Assembly (NCBI RefSeq): GCF_014697195.1
Contig: NZ_JACJRJ010000009.1
Coordinates: forward strand, 62,001-126,000
Length of the DNA stretch: 64,000 nt
Direction of reading: 5' to 3'
DNA from: Cylindrospermum sp. FACHB-282
GTDB taxonomy: Bacteria > Cyanobacteriota > Cyanobacteriia > Cyanobacteriales > Nostocaceae
Below are positions 63,714 to 64,000 of this stretch, piece after piece; the stretch's first letter is position 1; each line of letters begins with the position of its first letter. The notes beneath the pieces are model-generated. The model was not told the DNA's origin. It ran no database searches and saw only the letters and a program-made list of their open reading frames with translations. The position numbers and the translations under genes are program-made.

Positions 63714-64000
63714 TGGGATATCTGCAAGCAAAACCCCAAGATCATCTACCGCAACAGATACCAGAGCCAACTTGGCAGACAGTCCTCCGAAGATAGAAGA
63801 GCATAGTTGGGGATTTTGATCAACCAGATGTAGGGAGTTTAGGGAAGCAACTACCATCAGAAAAGGTTAATCGGAGATCAACAAGGGATTAAAACTCACA
63901 ATTTATTCACAAAAACTGCAAGTAAACCTTAACTATCATCAAAATTTGATGTTTTTTTGGAAGTCTTCAGGGTTATTATCTATAACCAAGGAATAAATTA
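63714..64000. other. Right-edge region, no clear gene
   Basis: A 27-codon frame (GYLQAKPQDHLPQQIPEPTW) begins at 63713, overlapping the preceding stop as TAATG, and ends at 63796. It is too short to judge. The rest is AT-rich with no ORF; a promoter for a gene beyond the window could lie here. Confidence 0.35.

Overview
The window looks like chromosomal DNA of a filamentous, heterocyst-forming type cyanobacterium (Nostoc/Anabaena group). The evidence is the gene content: geranylgeranyl reductase ChlP, CrtO-type carotene ketolase, biliverdin reductase BvdR, plant-type ferredoxin PetF, GlcE/GlcF of glycolate dehydrogenase, a CYP110-like P450 and a DevB-DevC-DevA exporter. The HIP1 octamer GCGATCGC is very frequent, and short palindromic repeats fill the gaps between genes. 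I saw no rRNA, tRNA, CRISPR array or prophage.

Layout. 0-5 kb: Uma2 nuclease-like gene, chlP, a frameshifted yidD, the ABC ATPase gene cysA, a lumenal pentapeptide protein and an acetyltransferase. 5-10 kb: glycine cleavage genes gcvT, gcvH and gcvP. 10-13 kb: a sugar-nucleotide reductase and two paralogous TPR lipoproteins, one with exact 102-bp internal repeats. 13.8-18.3 kb: membrane pentapeptide protein, a broken toxin-antitoxin pair, map-bvdR and petF, followed by a probable TnpB/omega-RNA remnant. 18.9-28.3 kb: SpoIID-like protein, sulfiredoxin, an HTH-GrpE fusion, a multi-PAS histidine kinase, a STAS protein and a response regulator with a PP2C output (a likely partner-switching set), then a DUF1350 protein.

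28.4-34.8 kb is an accessory zone with a membrane protein, Uma2, a small RHH-like gene pair, a dead parDE, two VapBC-type modules, an orphan DUF2281 gene and a GTPase. It is bounded and interrupted by direct and palindromic repeats. 35-44 kb holds a divergent phosphoketolase-like enzyme, crtO, a saccharopine dehydrogenase-like reductase, an Na+/H+ antiporter and the P450. 44-48.3 kb holds a 1151-aa single-chain restriction-modification enzyme next to a RAYT transposase framed by mirror-image REP palindromes. 48.3-57.6 kb holds glcF and glcE, a PIN toxin with an unusually long partner, Uma2, a type II NADH dehydrogenase, ilvC and two unknown genes. 57.7-63.7 kb holds a CocE-type hydrolase, then a TetR regulator followed by devB, devC and devA homologues. 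The same palindromic motif lies before the TetR gene and before devC.

Most genes are metabolic or housekeeping. The best leads are the TetR/DevBCA operator pair, the RAYT/REP unit beside the RM gene, the HTH-GrpE fusion, the PIN toxin with a 226-aa partner, the TPR gene that seems to have lost a protease core while amplifying its repeats, and the TnpB/omega-RNA scar behind petF. No entirely new multi-gene system could be proved from sequence alone.
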